From: an uncultured Myroides sp.
GTDB lineage: Bacteria; Bacteroidota; Bacteroidia; Flavobacteriales; Flavobacteriaceae
Assembly: GCA_913777665.1 (NCBI GenBank)
Contig: CAJYTF010000053.1
Span: 1 to 64,000, forward strand
Reading direction: 5' to 3'
DNA length: 64,000 bases
The notes beneath the pieces are model-generated. The model did not search any database. It was given only the letters and a program-made list of their open reading frames with translations, and had not been told where the DNA came from. How positions within the stretch are numbered: the first letter of the stretch is position 1; the number at the start of each line of letters is the position of its first letter. Position numbers and translations under genes: made by a program. Shown piece after piece: positions 53,265 to 61,850 of the stretch.

Positions 53265-54677
53265 ATGGCAAGAAAAAAAACCGATAAAATCGTATTCGAA
53301 AACGTAGAAGTCCTTGATGCAGGCGCAAAAGGCGTTTCGGTAGCAAAGGCTCCCGATGGTAAAATTATTTTTATTCCGAATGTTGTTCCGGGTGATGTGG
53401 TAGATGTTCAAACCTTTAAAAAACGTAAGGCTTATTTTGAAGGTAAAGCTGTTGTTTTCCATAAACTTTCTCCACAAAGAGTAGAACCTGTTTGTCAGCA
53501 TTTTGGTGCTTGCGGTGGTTGTAAGTGGCAGAATATGGGTTACGAATTTCAGTTGGGTTACAAACACCAGGAAGTTGAAAACAATTTAAAGAGAATCGGT
53601 AAGATTGAATTACCGCAGTTTGAACCTATTTTAGGATCGAAAGAACAATTTTTCTACCGCAATAAAATGGAATTTTCTTTCTCTAACGCGCGTTGGTTAA
53701 CAGATGATGAAATTAAATCGGGCGAAGAATTAGGTAAAGAAAATGCCCTTGGTTTTCATATTCCAAAAATGTGGGATAAAATTTTAGATATTAAAAAATG
53801 TTATCTTCAGCAAGATCCTTCAAACGCACTTCGTAATGAAATTCGTGATTTTGCGAATGAAAACGATCTGGAATTTTTCAATCCGCGCGAAAATACCGGT
53901 TTGTTGCGTACGTTGATGATTAGAACGGCATCGACAGGAGAAATTATGGTTTTGATTCAGTTTTTTAAAGAAGATAAAAAGAAACGAGAACTGTTGCTTG
54001 ATTTCTTAAAAGATCGTTTTCCTGAAATCACCTCGCTTCAATATGTGATCAACAGTAAATTGAACGATACTATTTACGATCAAAACGTAATTTGCTACCA
54101 TGGACGCGATTATATTTTGGAAGAAATGGAAGGATTGAAATTCAGCATTAATGCAAAATCGTTCTATCAAACCAATTCAGATCAGGCATACGAATTATAC
54201 AGCATTACCAGAGATTTTGCTGGTTTAACAGGCAATGAACTTGTTTACGATTTATATACGGGTACCGGAACCATTGCACAGTTTGTATCGAAAAACGCAA
54301 AAAAAGTAATTGGTGTTGAAGCTGTTCCAGAAGCAATTGCCGATGCAAAGGTAAATGCCGAACGCAACAATATTACTAATTGCGAGTTTTTCGTGGGCGA
54401 TATGAAAAACGTTTTTAACGATGAATTTATCGAACAACATGGTCAGCCTGATGTGATTATTACCGATCCGCCTCGCGATGGAATGCATAAAGATGTGGTG
54501 GCACAAATTTTAAAAATTGCACCGGAACGTGTTGTTTATGTTAGTTGTAATTCGGCAACCCAAGCGCGCGATTTAGCTTTAATGGACGAAATGTACAAAG
54601 TTGTCCGCGTACGACCGGTTGATATGTTTCCGCAAACGCATCACGTTGAAAATGTGGTTTTGTTAGAAAAAAGATAA
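53265..54677 (+). CDS. rlmD: 23S rRNA (uracil1939-C5)-methyltransferase RlmD
   Basis: 470 residues: N-terminal TRAM domain (about 10-65), the Fe-S cluster motif C-x5-C-x2-C (CQHFGACGGCKWQN, Cys77, 83 and 86; the fourth Cys likely in DIKKCYLQQ), then the RNA m5U methyltransferase domain with DLYTGTGTIAQF, TDPPRDGMHKDV and the catalytic VSCNSATQARDL. The open frame begins at 53223, but that precedes the -7 element; the ATG at 53265 is the real start. It leads the conserved set rlmD-DUF6452-DUF6048. Naming as RlmD rather than RlmCD or TrmA is by overall pattern. Confidence 0.9.
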   Translation: MARKKTDKIVFENVEVLDAGAKGVSVAKAPDGKIIFIPNVVPGDVVDVQTFKKRKAYFEGKAVVFHKLSPQRVEPVCQHFGACGGCKWQNMGYEFQLGYKHQEVENNLKRIGKIELPQFEPILGSKEQFFYRNKMEFSFSNARWLTDDEIKSGEELGKENALGFHIPKMWDKILDIKKCYLQQDPSNALRNEIRDFANENDLEFFNPRENTGLLRTLMIRTASTGEIMVLIQFFKEDKKKRELLLDFLKDRFPEITSLQYVINSKLNDTIYDQNVICYHGRDYILEEMEGLKFSINAKSFYQTNSDQAYELYSITRDFAGLTGNELVYDLYTGTGTIAQFVSKNAKKVIGVEAVPEAIADAKVNAERNNITNCEFFVGDMKNVFNDEFIEQHGQPDVIITDPPRDGMHKDVVAQILKIAPERVVYVSCNSATQARDLALMDEMYKVVRVRPVDMFPQTHHVENVVLLEKR

Positions 54678-54684
54678 AATATAC

Positions 54685-54713
54685 AAGAGTGGCTTAACGG
54701 CTGCTCTTTTTTT
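54685..54713 (+). terminator. Terminator after rlmD
   Basis: AAGAGTGGC (54685-54693) pairs with GCTGCTCTT (54700-54708) with two G-T wobbles, followed by a T run to 54713. Confidence 0.6.
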
Positions 54714-54753
54714 ACAAAATGATTTTGTATTTTTACGGTCTATTAAAAAATGT

Positions 54754-55251
54754 ATGAGAAAAATTTGGTTTGTAGGCTTGCTTGCATTAGGTTTATCGGC
54801 ATGTGAAAAAGACGATATTTGTTCGGGAAGCGAATCGGAAACGCCAAACGTTATAATTGGTTTATTTGATCGTTTAGATCCTGAAATTCGTAAATCTGCC
54901 GTAAAAATTGCCGCAATTGCCGAAGGTTTTAACGATACACTGATTTTTAGAAGTACATCAACAATCGAACTTCCTTTACAAATAAATACCACCGAAACAA
55001 CTTGGAATTTGGTACTTTACCAACCTACCGGAAGTAATAATGATACTATTCACAAAACAGATCAGTTACGATTTACTTATACACCCGAAGCTTTGTATGT
55101 TTCTAAAGCGTGTGGTTACAAAACTATTTTTCACGAATTTAATGCCGTAAAAACAACAAGTGTTTCTGACGCTACCTGGATACGAAGCATGAACAGACTT
55201 ACAAACGAACTTACAAATACCGACAATGCGCACCTTCAGTTTTATTATTAG
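54754..55251 (+). CDS. DUF6452 family lipoprotein
   Basis: 165 residues with lipobox LSAC (Cys17). The mature part begins EKDDICSGSESETPNVIIGL, the typical DUF6452 start, and is beta-rich, ending NTDNAHLQFYY. The family is confined to Flavobacteriia and is usually encoded between rlmD and a DUF6048 gene, as here. Function unknown; envelope location is predicted. It overlaps the DUF6048 gene by 26 nt. Confidence 0.8.
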   Translation: MRKIWFVGLLALGLSACEKDDICSGSESETPNVIIGLFDRLDPEIRKSAVKIAAIAEGFNDTLIFRSTSTIELPLQINTTETTWNLVLYQPTGSNNDTIHKTDQLRFTYTPEALYVSKACGYKTIFHEFNAVKTTSVSDATWIRSMNRLTNELTNTDNAHLQFYY

Positions 55252-55942
55252 TGCATTTATAGCCAGTACTAACTTGTTTGCACAAAATTCTTTACCAAAG
55301 ATATATCCCGATGTTTACGGTTTACGTATTGGTATTGATGTGGTTAAGGCATCACGCAATTTTTGGGATAAAGATTATAAGGGTTTGGAATTTAATGCCG
55401 ATTATCGTTACAATAAAAAATGGTATCTGGCTGCCGAAGCCGGTTTTGAAGACCGATTTAAAGATGACGATCAGCTTTCGTACACAACCACCGGAATGTT
55501 TTTGAAATTGGGTGCCGATAAAAACTTTCATCAAAACTGGTTAGATATGGATAATTTGATTTATGTTGGTGGTAGATACGGATTAAGTTACCATAACCAA
55601 ACGCTGCATAGTTACCGTGTAAATACCGGAAATGCTTATTTTGATGAAGAAATGCAGTATCCTGAATTAAAATCTACAGGATTAATGGCTCATTGGTTGG
55701 AATTGGTTGTGGGAATTAAGGTAGAAGTTTCCAACAATTTGTATGTTGGTATGAATGCCCGCCTAAAAGGATTGATTTACCAAACACAACCCGCTGGTTT
55801 TGAAAATCTTTACTATCCAGGTTTCGGACAAAAATACAGTGGAAACATTGGTGTAGGTTTTGGATACACAGTAAGTTACATGATTCCTTTTAAAAAGAAA
55901 TTTAATACGGTTAATACAGATCGAACTTTAATAAGAAAGTAA
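55226..55942 (+). CDS. DUF6048 family outer-membrane-type protein
   Basis: 238 residues with a signal peptide (ISAFIASTNLFAQ) and a beta-barrel-like pattern of alternating strands ending in an aromatic segment (VGFGYTVSYMIPFKK). Family-typical words are DVYGLRIGIDVVKASR, GLEFNADYRYNKKWYLAAE and VGGRYGLSYHNQT. It probably forms an outer-membrane barrel of unknown role paired with the DUF6452 lipoprotein, with which it is translationally coupled. Confidence 0.8.
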   Translation: MRTFSFIISAFIASTNLFAQNSLPKIYPDVYGLRIGIDVVKASRNFWDKDYKGLEFNADYRYNKKWYLAAEAGFEDRFKDDDQLSYTTTGMFLKLGADKNFHQNWLDMDNLIYVGGRYGLSYHNQTLHSYRVNTGNAYFDEEMQYPELKSTGLMAHWLELVVGIKVEVSNNLYVGMNARLKGLIYQTQPAGFENLYYPGFGQKYSGNIGVGFGYTVSYMIPFKKKFNTVNTDRTLIRK

Positions 55943-55994
55943 AATATGATTATTAATTAATTCATTGATAATAATCTATAAAAAATCGATTGAT

Positions 55995-56063
55995 CCTGCA
56001 AGGTCTCATTTTTGACCTTGTAGGTATTCATTAAAGAGCTACAAGGTGTTTAAAACCTTGCAG
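55995..56063. repeat. Nested palindromic repeat (CTGCAAGGT family)
   Basis: CCTGCAAGGT (55995-56004), ACCTTGTAGG (56015-56024), CTACAAGGT (56039-56047) and ACCTTGCAG (56055-56063) make two hairpins that can also pair as one long cruciform: unit 1 with unit 4 and unit 2 with unit 3. It looks like a dispersed palindromic element rather than a terminator. Confidence 0.65.
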
Positions 56064-56111
56064 CAGCAAGCAATATCTTAAGTAGTTTTAATCAGATAAA
56101 TAACAAATGTA

Positions 56112-56142
56112 AAACGCCAAGGTTTCTCAAGCCTTGGCGTTT
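56112..56142. terminator. Terminator beyond DUF6048/DUF1275 genes
   Basis: AAACGCCAAGG (56112-56122) pairs with CCTTGGCGTTT (56132-56142) around a 9-nt loop, followed by TCTT. It lies between convergent genes. Confidence 0.65.
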
Positions 56143-56187
56143 CTTCTTACAAGTAAATTAATTATATGAAAAATTAAAGATTCAATT

Positions 56188-57006
56188 TTAATAACAGGTA
56201 TTTTTCTCTGTTATGCGGTTGTTTTGTTCTTCCTGAACATTGTTTTTACTTTCTTTTACTTCTTCTTGCTTTAAACTGAAAAACTTTTTATGGTTGTATT
56301 TTAAAATAGTCAGTTTGTAATAATCGTAAAAAATAATAATGGTTAAGAAAAAACAAACAATATAAAACGTATAGTTTTGAATGGTGTTGTAAAGCACGCC
56401 TGTAATTACGCCGCCCAACACATAAAAAAACATAATTGAACTTAAAAGCTGTATTTTTTCAACAACCTTTTCATCTTTTCTGTAATGCTTTTTTGTCATC
56501 ATAGAAAGTGCAATAGCCAAATCGGTTGTTAAACCTGTTAAATGGGTTGTTTTTACTGCCGAATTAGAAATACTTGCGGTTAATCCGTTTTGAAGTCCCA
56601 TTGCAAACAATAATAATCCCACTAAAAATTCGGTTTCCTGTAAACTTTCGGTATAAAATCCTTGCAAATAAATTCCAACAACAAGCAAACAGATAATTTC
56701 CAAAATAATCGGTATCGCGTGCGATAAATATCTACCTATATAATTGTTACCGTGAATAATGACAAAGTTTGATGTAAAACTTCCGAAAAAGAACAACATA
56801 ATCCACAGAATAACAATTGCAGCCTGAAACCAGTTTCCTTTCGCAATTTCCTGAGCAAAAACAGCGTAATGCCCCGTTATGTTCGATGTAAAAGCAAAGA
56901 ACACAATAACAGATATTACATTGACCATTCCTGCCGAAAAAGCAGTAAGTGCGCCTAATTTTAAATTATCGTCATGCGTTCTGTGCGTACTATATTTTCT
57001 GAGCAT
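56188..57006 (-). CDS. DUF1275 family membrane protein (YoaK-like)
   Basis: 272 residues with about six transmembrane helices and the YoaK/DUF1275 motifs: an N-terminal GALTAFSAGMVNVISVIVFF, NITGHYAVFA, GLQNGLTASISNSAVKTTH with LTGLTTDLAIAL. These are small polytopic proteins of unknown transport function. It overlaps the upstream lipocalin-like gene by 17 nt and ends the USP-lipocalin-DUF1275 unit. Confidence 0.82.
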   Translation of the reverse strand: MLRKYSTHRTHDDNLKLGALTAFSAGMVNVISVIVFFAFTSNITGHYAVFAQEIAKGNWFQAAIVILWIMLFFFGSFTSNFVIIHGNNYIGRYLSHAIPIILEIICLLVVGIYLQGFYTESLQETEFLVGLLLFAMGLQNGLTASISNSAVKTTHLTGLTTDLAIALSMMTKKHYRKDEKVVEKIQLLSSIMFFYVLGGVITGVLYNTIQNYTFYIVCFFLTIIIFYDYYKLTILKYNHKKFFSLKQEEVKESKNNVQEEQNNRITEKNTCY

Positions 57007-57478
57007 AATCTTGTTCTTCTACTTTTTTAAAGGTGATTTTAACACTTCCCCTCATCTGCAAATCAAAATTGTAATAAATAACCATGGTATCTTTGGTTAG
57101 TTTGTGAACCTGATAGCTTTCTACTACATTATCGCCATATCTTAATTCTAAAATATTACCTCGACCTTTTAAATACCATTTGATCTTTTTCTCTTCAGAA
57201 TGATCTTTCGGAGTTAAAGTCAGCTCTTTCTTAGGACAAAACTCCCACTCTTCTCCCTGATGAATGATCATATTGTTGTAGAGTTCGCTTTTCTGATAAG
57301 CCAACAAATTACTGTTAACCTCAGTAGAATCTACATTAATTCGTTCAAAATTCCAGTCAACCTCTTCCCATTTCCCCACAATTAATTCTTCGGGGCTGTC
57401 ACCCTTAATTAGTACTGTTCCACAACAAAGCAGTACTACTAAAATTAAACTATATGCAAATGGTCCTATTTTTTTCAT
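56990..57478 (-). CDS. Lipocalin-like lipoprotein
   Basis: 162 residues with a hydrophobic export segment ending VVLLCCG (a likely lipidation Cys at residue 18 or 19) and a lipocalin-like pattern: IVGKWEEVDWNF, EEWEFCPKKELTL, KIKWYLKGRGNILEL. This resembles the short beta-barrel domains of the Bacteroidota lipocalin-like families. Start overlaps the upstream stop as ATGA; its end overlaps the DUF1275 gene. Function unknown. Confidence 0.6.
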   Translation of the reverse strand: MKKIGPFAYSLILVVLLCCGTVLIKGDSPEELIVGKWEEVDWNFERINVDSTEVNSNLLAYQKSELYNNMIIHQGEEWEFCPKKELTLTPKDHSEEKKIKWYLKGRGNILELRYGDNVVESYQVHKLTKDTMVIYYNFDLQMRGSVKITFKKVEEQDYAQKI

Positions 57479-57981
57479 TGTTCTATGCTTGATAAAAAGA
57501 TATCGGCAAGTTGTTCTGAATGTTCCAACTCTGATACGACATTCTGTGTGTTTTCAATATTAATTATTTCAGCTTTTGTGGCTTTTAAATAAGGCAGTAA
57601 ATTGAAACTGTCTCTTGATTTAAATTTCATTTTGTAATCGTTACAGCAAACAATACAATCAATATTATTAGCTTCAACATAATTTTTAACATAGCGTTTG
57701 GTGCTGCCGGTTAAAATGCTGAACTTTAATTTTGTAAGTTTAGACTGATACGTGTTTTCGATTAATTTACACGATTCGCGAAATTCTTCGGATTGTATTT
57801 TTTTAAGAATTTTATATTCAGAATAAAACAATAAATCTCTGAAAGAATAAGACATATCATAACCATGCGCCAAAATAACTTCGAATTGGTCGTTAGGGTT
57901 TCTTCTTAAAAATTCTAACAATACATTTAACGATTTAACATTGAAATCGGTAGGAATCAATACTTTTTTTACTGCGCTCAT
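57475..57981 (-). CDS. Universal stress protein-like (UspA-related) protein
   Basis: 168 residues from the ATG at 57981 (the open frame extends to 58020). The start VKKVLIPTDFNVKSLNVLLE is the UspA phosphate-loop beginning, and NNIDCIVCCND is the later alpha/beta element. The glycine-rich ATP loop of typical UspA (GxxGxxG) is replaced by the STKRYVKNYV region, so ATP binding is doubtful. It is the first gene of a coupled set (ATGA overlap with the lipocalin-like gene) downstream of a two-component pair. Confidence 0.65.
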   Translation of the reverse strand: MSAVKKVLIPTDFNVKSLNVLLEFLRRNPNDQFEVILAHGYDMSYSFRDLLFYSEYKILKKIQSEEFRESCKLIENTYQSKLTKLKFSILTGSTKRYVKNYVEANNIDCIVCCNDYKMKFKSRDSFNLLPYLKATKAEIINIENTQNVVSELEHSEQLADIFLSSIEQ

Positions 57982-58091
57982 AATTTCATCTAATGTTTGA
58001 AACAAAATTACGACCGACAATATTAGAAGGTTTTTAGAATGAAATTATAAAGTTATTAGAAAATAAGCCAGTTATTAGAATGTGATTAGAA

Positions 58092-59468
58092 TTACAGTTT
58101 GTAGTTTCCGGTTGGCAAAATAATTTGTACGGTTGTACCGCTTTTTTCGACAGATTTTATCAATAATTCGCCGTTGTGCATTTTAATAATGTTTCGGCTT
58201 AAAGGCAATCCAATACCGTAACCTTCGTAATTAAAGGTATTTGATGCCCTGAAATAAGGATCGAAAATATAAGGCATTTCCGATTCTGGAATACCGATAC
58301 CTTTATCTTTAATAATGATTACAACAGATTGTTCGGTAGCGCCCAATGCCAGATAAACCTCGTTATTGTCTGAATATTTGCTGGCATTTGATATAATGTT
58401 TGAAATTGCCAGGTGTAGCAATTGTGCGTTTCCTTTAATCTTTAATTTTTCTGGACTTTCGGGTAGCAAGCTAAAATCCATTTTAATTTTAAGGTTTTTA
58501 TTTACTCTTGAAAGATTTTGCTGAACTTCCATTAACAATTCATCAACACGCACTTTATCAAAACGTTTGGTATTTTCGGTATAACCGGTTCGAGCCAAGA
58601 AAAGCAGTGCTTTGGTTTTTTCCTCTAATTTTTCGGCTTCCAACAAAATATTTGTCAGTGCTTTTTCGTATTCGGGAATCGATCGTTCTTTAGAAAGAAT
58701 AAGGTCTGCCTCGCCTATTATCGATGTTAGTGGCGTGTTTAGTTCGTGCGATGCGTTGCTAATGAAATTCTTCTGGGTTTCAAACGAAGTTTCAATGCGG
58801 TTCAACATATCATTAAAGGTATATTTCAGTTCGCTGATTGGATCTTTATGTTTAGCATCGGAAACTTCCAACCGAAGGTGTAAATTTTCTGACCCAATTT
58901 TATTTACATCTTTTATGATCGATTTTACAGGTCGAATCAAGGTTCGCAACACGAAATGAGAAATTACAAAAATTAGCAGTAGCGAAAAAAGTAACGATGT
59001 AATCAATAAATTTCGAAGGTAAATAATGTGATGGCTATAAAAGTAATTTTCTGCCGAAACCACCACAACATATTTTTGCTTTTTGGCATCTTCGTAAATT
59101 AATCCGCTGTAGAATAAATCGGCATCATTATAATTAAACGCTTTGTTTTTTAAAGTGTTCCGAACCACTTTTGAAGGTATTTCATTTGGAATTTTACCTA
59201 CAATCTGGTTATTTTCTACAGAAAGAATATAATATTTCTGTTTAGGCAGATTTTCTAAAAAATTCTCATACGTTTCCTTAACCTTTAAAGATTCTTCAGG
59301 TTCGCCCAATTTCATGGTTGCAATGGTTCCGGCTCTTAAATCTAATCGTTTGTAGAAATCTTCGAAAGCAAAATTAGAAAACGAATAATAAATGTATCCT
59401 GTAAAAATTAAGGTGTAAACAACAAAAATTAAAACAATGGTTAGTACTGTTTTGCTATATGTTTTCAT
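58092..59468 (-). CDS. Sensor histidine kinase with HAMP domain
   Basis: 458 residues: a membrane helix at 8-30, periplasmic sensor of about 120 residues (LRAGTIATMK, VVVVSAENYFYS), second helix (about 152-175), HAMP (RTLIRPVKSIIKDVNKIG, about 176-230), HisKA with phosphoacceptor His241 in NASHELNTPLTSIIG, and an HATPase domain with NIISNASKYSD, DKGIGIPESE and GYGIGLPLSRNI. It is translationally coupled to its OmpR-type regulator (ATGA). The stimulus is unknown. Confidence 0.93.
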   Translation of the reverse strand: MKTYSKTVLTIVLIFVVYTLIFTGYIYYSFSNFAFEDFYKRLDLRAGTIATMKLGEPEESLKVKETYENFLENLPKQKYYILSVENNQIVGKIPNEIPSKVVRNTLKNKAFNYNDADLFYSGLIYEDAKKQKYVVVVSAENYFYSHHIIYLRNLLITSLLFSLLLIFVISHFVLRTLIRPVKSIIKDVNKIGSENLHLRLEVSDAKHKDPISELKYTFNDMLNRIETSFETQKNFISNASHELNTPLTSIIGEADLILSKERSIPEYEKALTNILLEAEKLEEKTKALLFLARTGYTENTKRFDKVRVDELLMEVQQNLSRVNKNLKIKMDFSLLPESPEKLKIKGNAQLLHLAISNIISNASKYSDNNEVYLALGATEQSVVIIIKDKGIGIPESEMPYIFDPYFRASNTFNYEGYGIGLPLSRNIIKMHNGELLIKSVEKSGTTVQIILPTGNYKL

Positions 59469-60163
59469 GCGTCGTTTTTTAAAACATAACCCATACCGGT
59501 CACGGTGTGTATTAATTTTTTATCGCCAAATTTATCTAGTTTTTTACGCAGATAATTAACATAAACATCAACCACATTGGTGCCGTTATCAAAATTAATT
59601 CCCCAAACGTTATCTAACAAATCACCACGGTTTAAAACCTTTGTAGGATTTTTCATAAACTCTAACAACAATCGGTATTCTGTAGATGTTAGCGATATTT
59701 CGTTATTGTTACGAGTAACTTTCTTGGTGTAATCATTCAATTCTAAATCGGCAAATTTGTACACATCGTTAATCACCATTCCGTTAACATCAAAAAACTC
59801 GCTTCGTCTTAAAAGGTTTTTAATTCGGGCTTTTAATTCAATCAGTTTAAAAGGTTTTGCCAAATAGTCATCGGCACCGGTATCAAATCCTAAAACAATA
59901 TTTTCTGCACTTCCTAAAGCCGTCAAAATCAACACCGGAAGATCGGTGTAACCATCGTTGCGAATTTGTCTGCAAACTTCTAACCCATTCATTTTAGGCA
60001 ATAGAATATCTAATATTACCAACTGAATATTTTCTGATTTTATCAATTCAATTCCCTTCAACCCATCGGCAGCATGCAGCACATTATAGCCTTCTTCTTC
60101 CAAGCTCTGCTTAATTAAGTCGGCAACATGCTGTTCATCTTCAATTATTAATATGGTACTCAT
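59465..60163 (-). CDS. OmpR-family response regulator
   Basis: 232 residues from the ATG at 60163: receiver (IIEDE, Asp52 in VILDILLPKMNG, Lys in DYLAKPFK) and a C-terminal winged-helix DNA-binding domain (EISLTSTEYRLLLEFMKNP, NVWGINFDNGTNVVDVYVNY, IHTVTGMGYVLK). It is cognate to the HAMP kinase that follows with a 4-nt overlap. The frame extends to 60184, but the ATG at 60163 (STILIIEDEQ) is the natural start. Confidence 0.93.
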   Translation of the reverse strand: MSTILIIEDEQHVADLIKQSLEEEGYNVLHAADGLKGIELIKSENIQLVILDILLPKMNGLEVCRQIRNDGYTDLPVLILTALGSAENIVLGFDTGADDYLAKPFKLIELKARIKNLLRRSEFFDVNGMVINDVYKFADLELNDYTKKVTRNNNEISLTSTEYRLLLEFMKNPTKVLNRGDLLDNVWGINFDNGTNVVDVYVNYLRKKLDKFGDKKLIHTVTGMGYVLKNDA

Positions 60164-60259
60164 TGTTTTAGCTGTAATTTGCAAAAATAAAATTTACCGA
60201 ATGAACGGTAATTAAAATTTAATTAGAATTTTGTAAGTGCCATAAATATAGCGAAAAAT

Positions 60260-61747
60260 TTAAAAGAGTACTACAAAAATGCCGTACAGATAAACAATTG
60301 TAACAAAAACCATGTATCCGTTGGCAAATTTTAATTCGGCAGCTGCTTTAAGATTCCGCCAAACATACAACTGACTTAAAAACAGCAGAAAAGTAATTAA
60401 TAGCAATGGATTATTGCTTTGCAGCACACCAAAATTCAATCGTTCGGTATTGTTGCTTTTAGAATCGATCAATCGGATGTATTCTACATTATTGTTATTT
60501 AAAGCGATTTTGTAGGTATCGAATTTTTGTCGGTAAACAATTTCGTTAAAATAATTTTCGGATACATTTACTGATATTTTATCGTTAAAAACCACGAAAT
60601 AATCTCTGTTTACACTTCCGTTTGTGGTTGGTCTGGCTGTTTCAATGTAATATGATGTAAGATTTACCGGAGTTTCTTGATAGCTGTTGATACTTTTGAA
60701 CAGTACTAAAACAACCAAAAATAAAAAACTACCCATAGAAATTTTATGTAAAAGCGTTAACTGTTGGTTTAAAAGTTTAAATCCGTTTACAATCCAGCTT
60801 TTTAAACTATTGGTCGATTTTTGCGGAACCATTCCGAATTCATTTACATCCAATTCACTATCTAAAACAAATAATTCACTAACTATCAATAAATTATAAA
60901 AAGGAATTAGCAATAACCCGACTTTGTTTTTATACTTTGTGGTATCGTGCATTCGTTTGTAACACTGACTAAAAATAATCCAAAAAAGCAAAAGCAATAA
61001 TAAGAAAACCAATGGTTTAGCATTGCTTACAATAAATAAAATAGTTAAAATTAAACATACCGATCCTAAAAGAATCATTCGGTTTTTAAACTCGTTTTTA
61101 TTGATCCGAGCATTTAATCCAAAAAAAGTTTCCTTTTTAAAATGGATTTCATCAGCATTTGGATGTTGAGATCTTATCTTTTGAAAAGCTTTTTTAGCAG
61201 GATTTTTATTACTGTATTGTAACTTGATTTGATACTTGTACTCTTTATCGTTTAAACCAACAACGGTCATTAAAACAATGATTTCTTCTGCAAAATGATC
61301 AATTTTTAAATAATGTGTCCCCGAAAAAGCAACATTTCCAAAAACATTTATATTGACTGATTTGCAATGACTCACATTCCATTGCAGTAAAATATGATCG
61401 TTTAAAACAAATTGTTTTTTATCGGCAGAAAAAAAATGAATAACAGGTTCTACTTGAACCGAATTTTGTTGTGGATTTTGTGTGTATTTATCTTGATATT
61501 GAGTTTGATGATTATTGTTTATTGCTTTAGAAACTTCATGAAAATATAAAAACTGATGCAGCAACATACGTTTGTTGTCATCCATCAAAAAGTTATACGC
61601 TTCGTTAATTTTTAAAAAATACGAACCCGCAAACGGATCTTTATTCACATCGGGATGGTACTTTTTAGACAACTTTCGGTATGCCTTTTTTATAGCCGCC
61701 TGATCTGAAAAATTCGGAATTTCTAAAACAACGTAGTGGTTGATCAT
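60260..61747 (-). CDS. J-domain membrane protein
   Basis: 495 residues. An N-terminal J domain (residues 1-65) keeps the DnaK-stimulating HPD motif (31-33, KYHPDVNKDPFAGSYFLKI). It is followed by a linker, a beta-rich domain (about 100-200; ILLQWNVSHCKSVNINVFG), and several transmembrane helices (two near 225-260, then about 335-355, 445-465 and the C-terminus). It probably recruits DnaK to the inner membrane. The middle domain is unrecognised. Confidence 0.75.
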   Translation of the reverse strand: MINHYVVLEIPNFSDQAAIKKAYRKLSKKYHPDVNKDPFAGSYFLKINEAYNFLMDDNKRMLLHQFLYFHEVSKAINNNHQTQYQDKYTQNPQQNSVQVEPVIHFFSADKKQFVLNDHILLQWNVSHCKSVNINVFGNVAFSGTHYLKIDHFAEEIIVLMTVVGLNDKEYKYQIKLQYSNKNPAKKAFQKIRSQHPNADEIHFKKETFFGLNARINKNEFKNRMILLGSVCLILTILFIVSNAKPLVFLLLLLLFWIIFSQCYKRMHDTTKYKNKVGLLLIPFYNLLIVSELFVLDSELDVNEFGMVPQKSTNSLKSWIVNGFKLLNQQLTLLHKISMGSFLFLVVLVLFKSINSYQETPVNLTSYYIETARPTTNGSVNRDYFVVFNDKISVNVSENYFNEIVYRQKFDTYKIALNNNNVEYIRLIDSKSNNTERLNFGVLQSNNPLLLITFLLFLSQLYVWRNLKAAAELKFANGYMVFVTIVYLYGIFVVLF

Positions 61748-61850
61748 TTAATATTATGTATGTGTTACAAAATACAAATTATTTATTAATATTTATCATT
61801 TGATATATAATTTAGGATCTTAACTTAGCTTATGATTGCAAATTAGCTAA

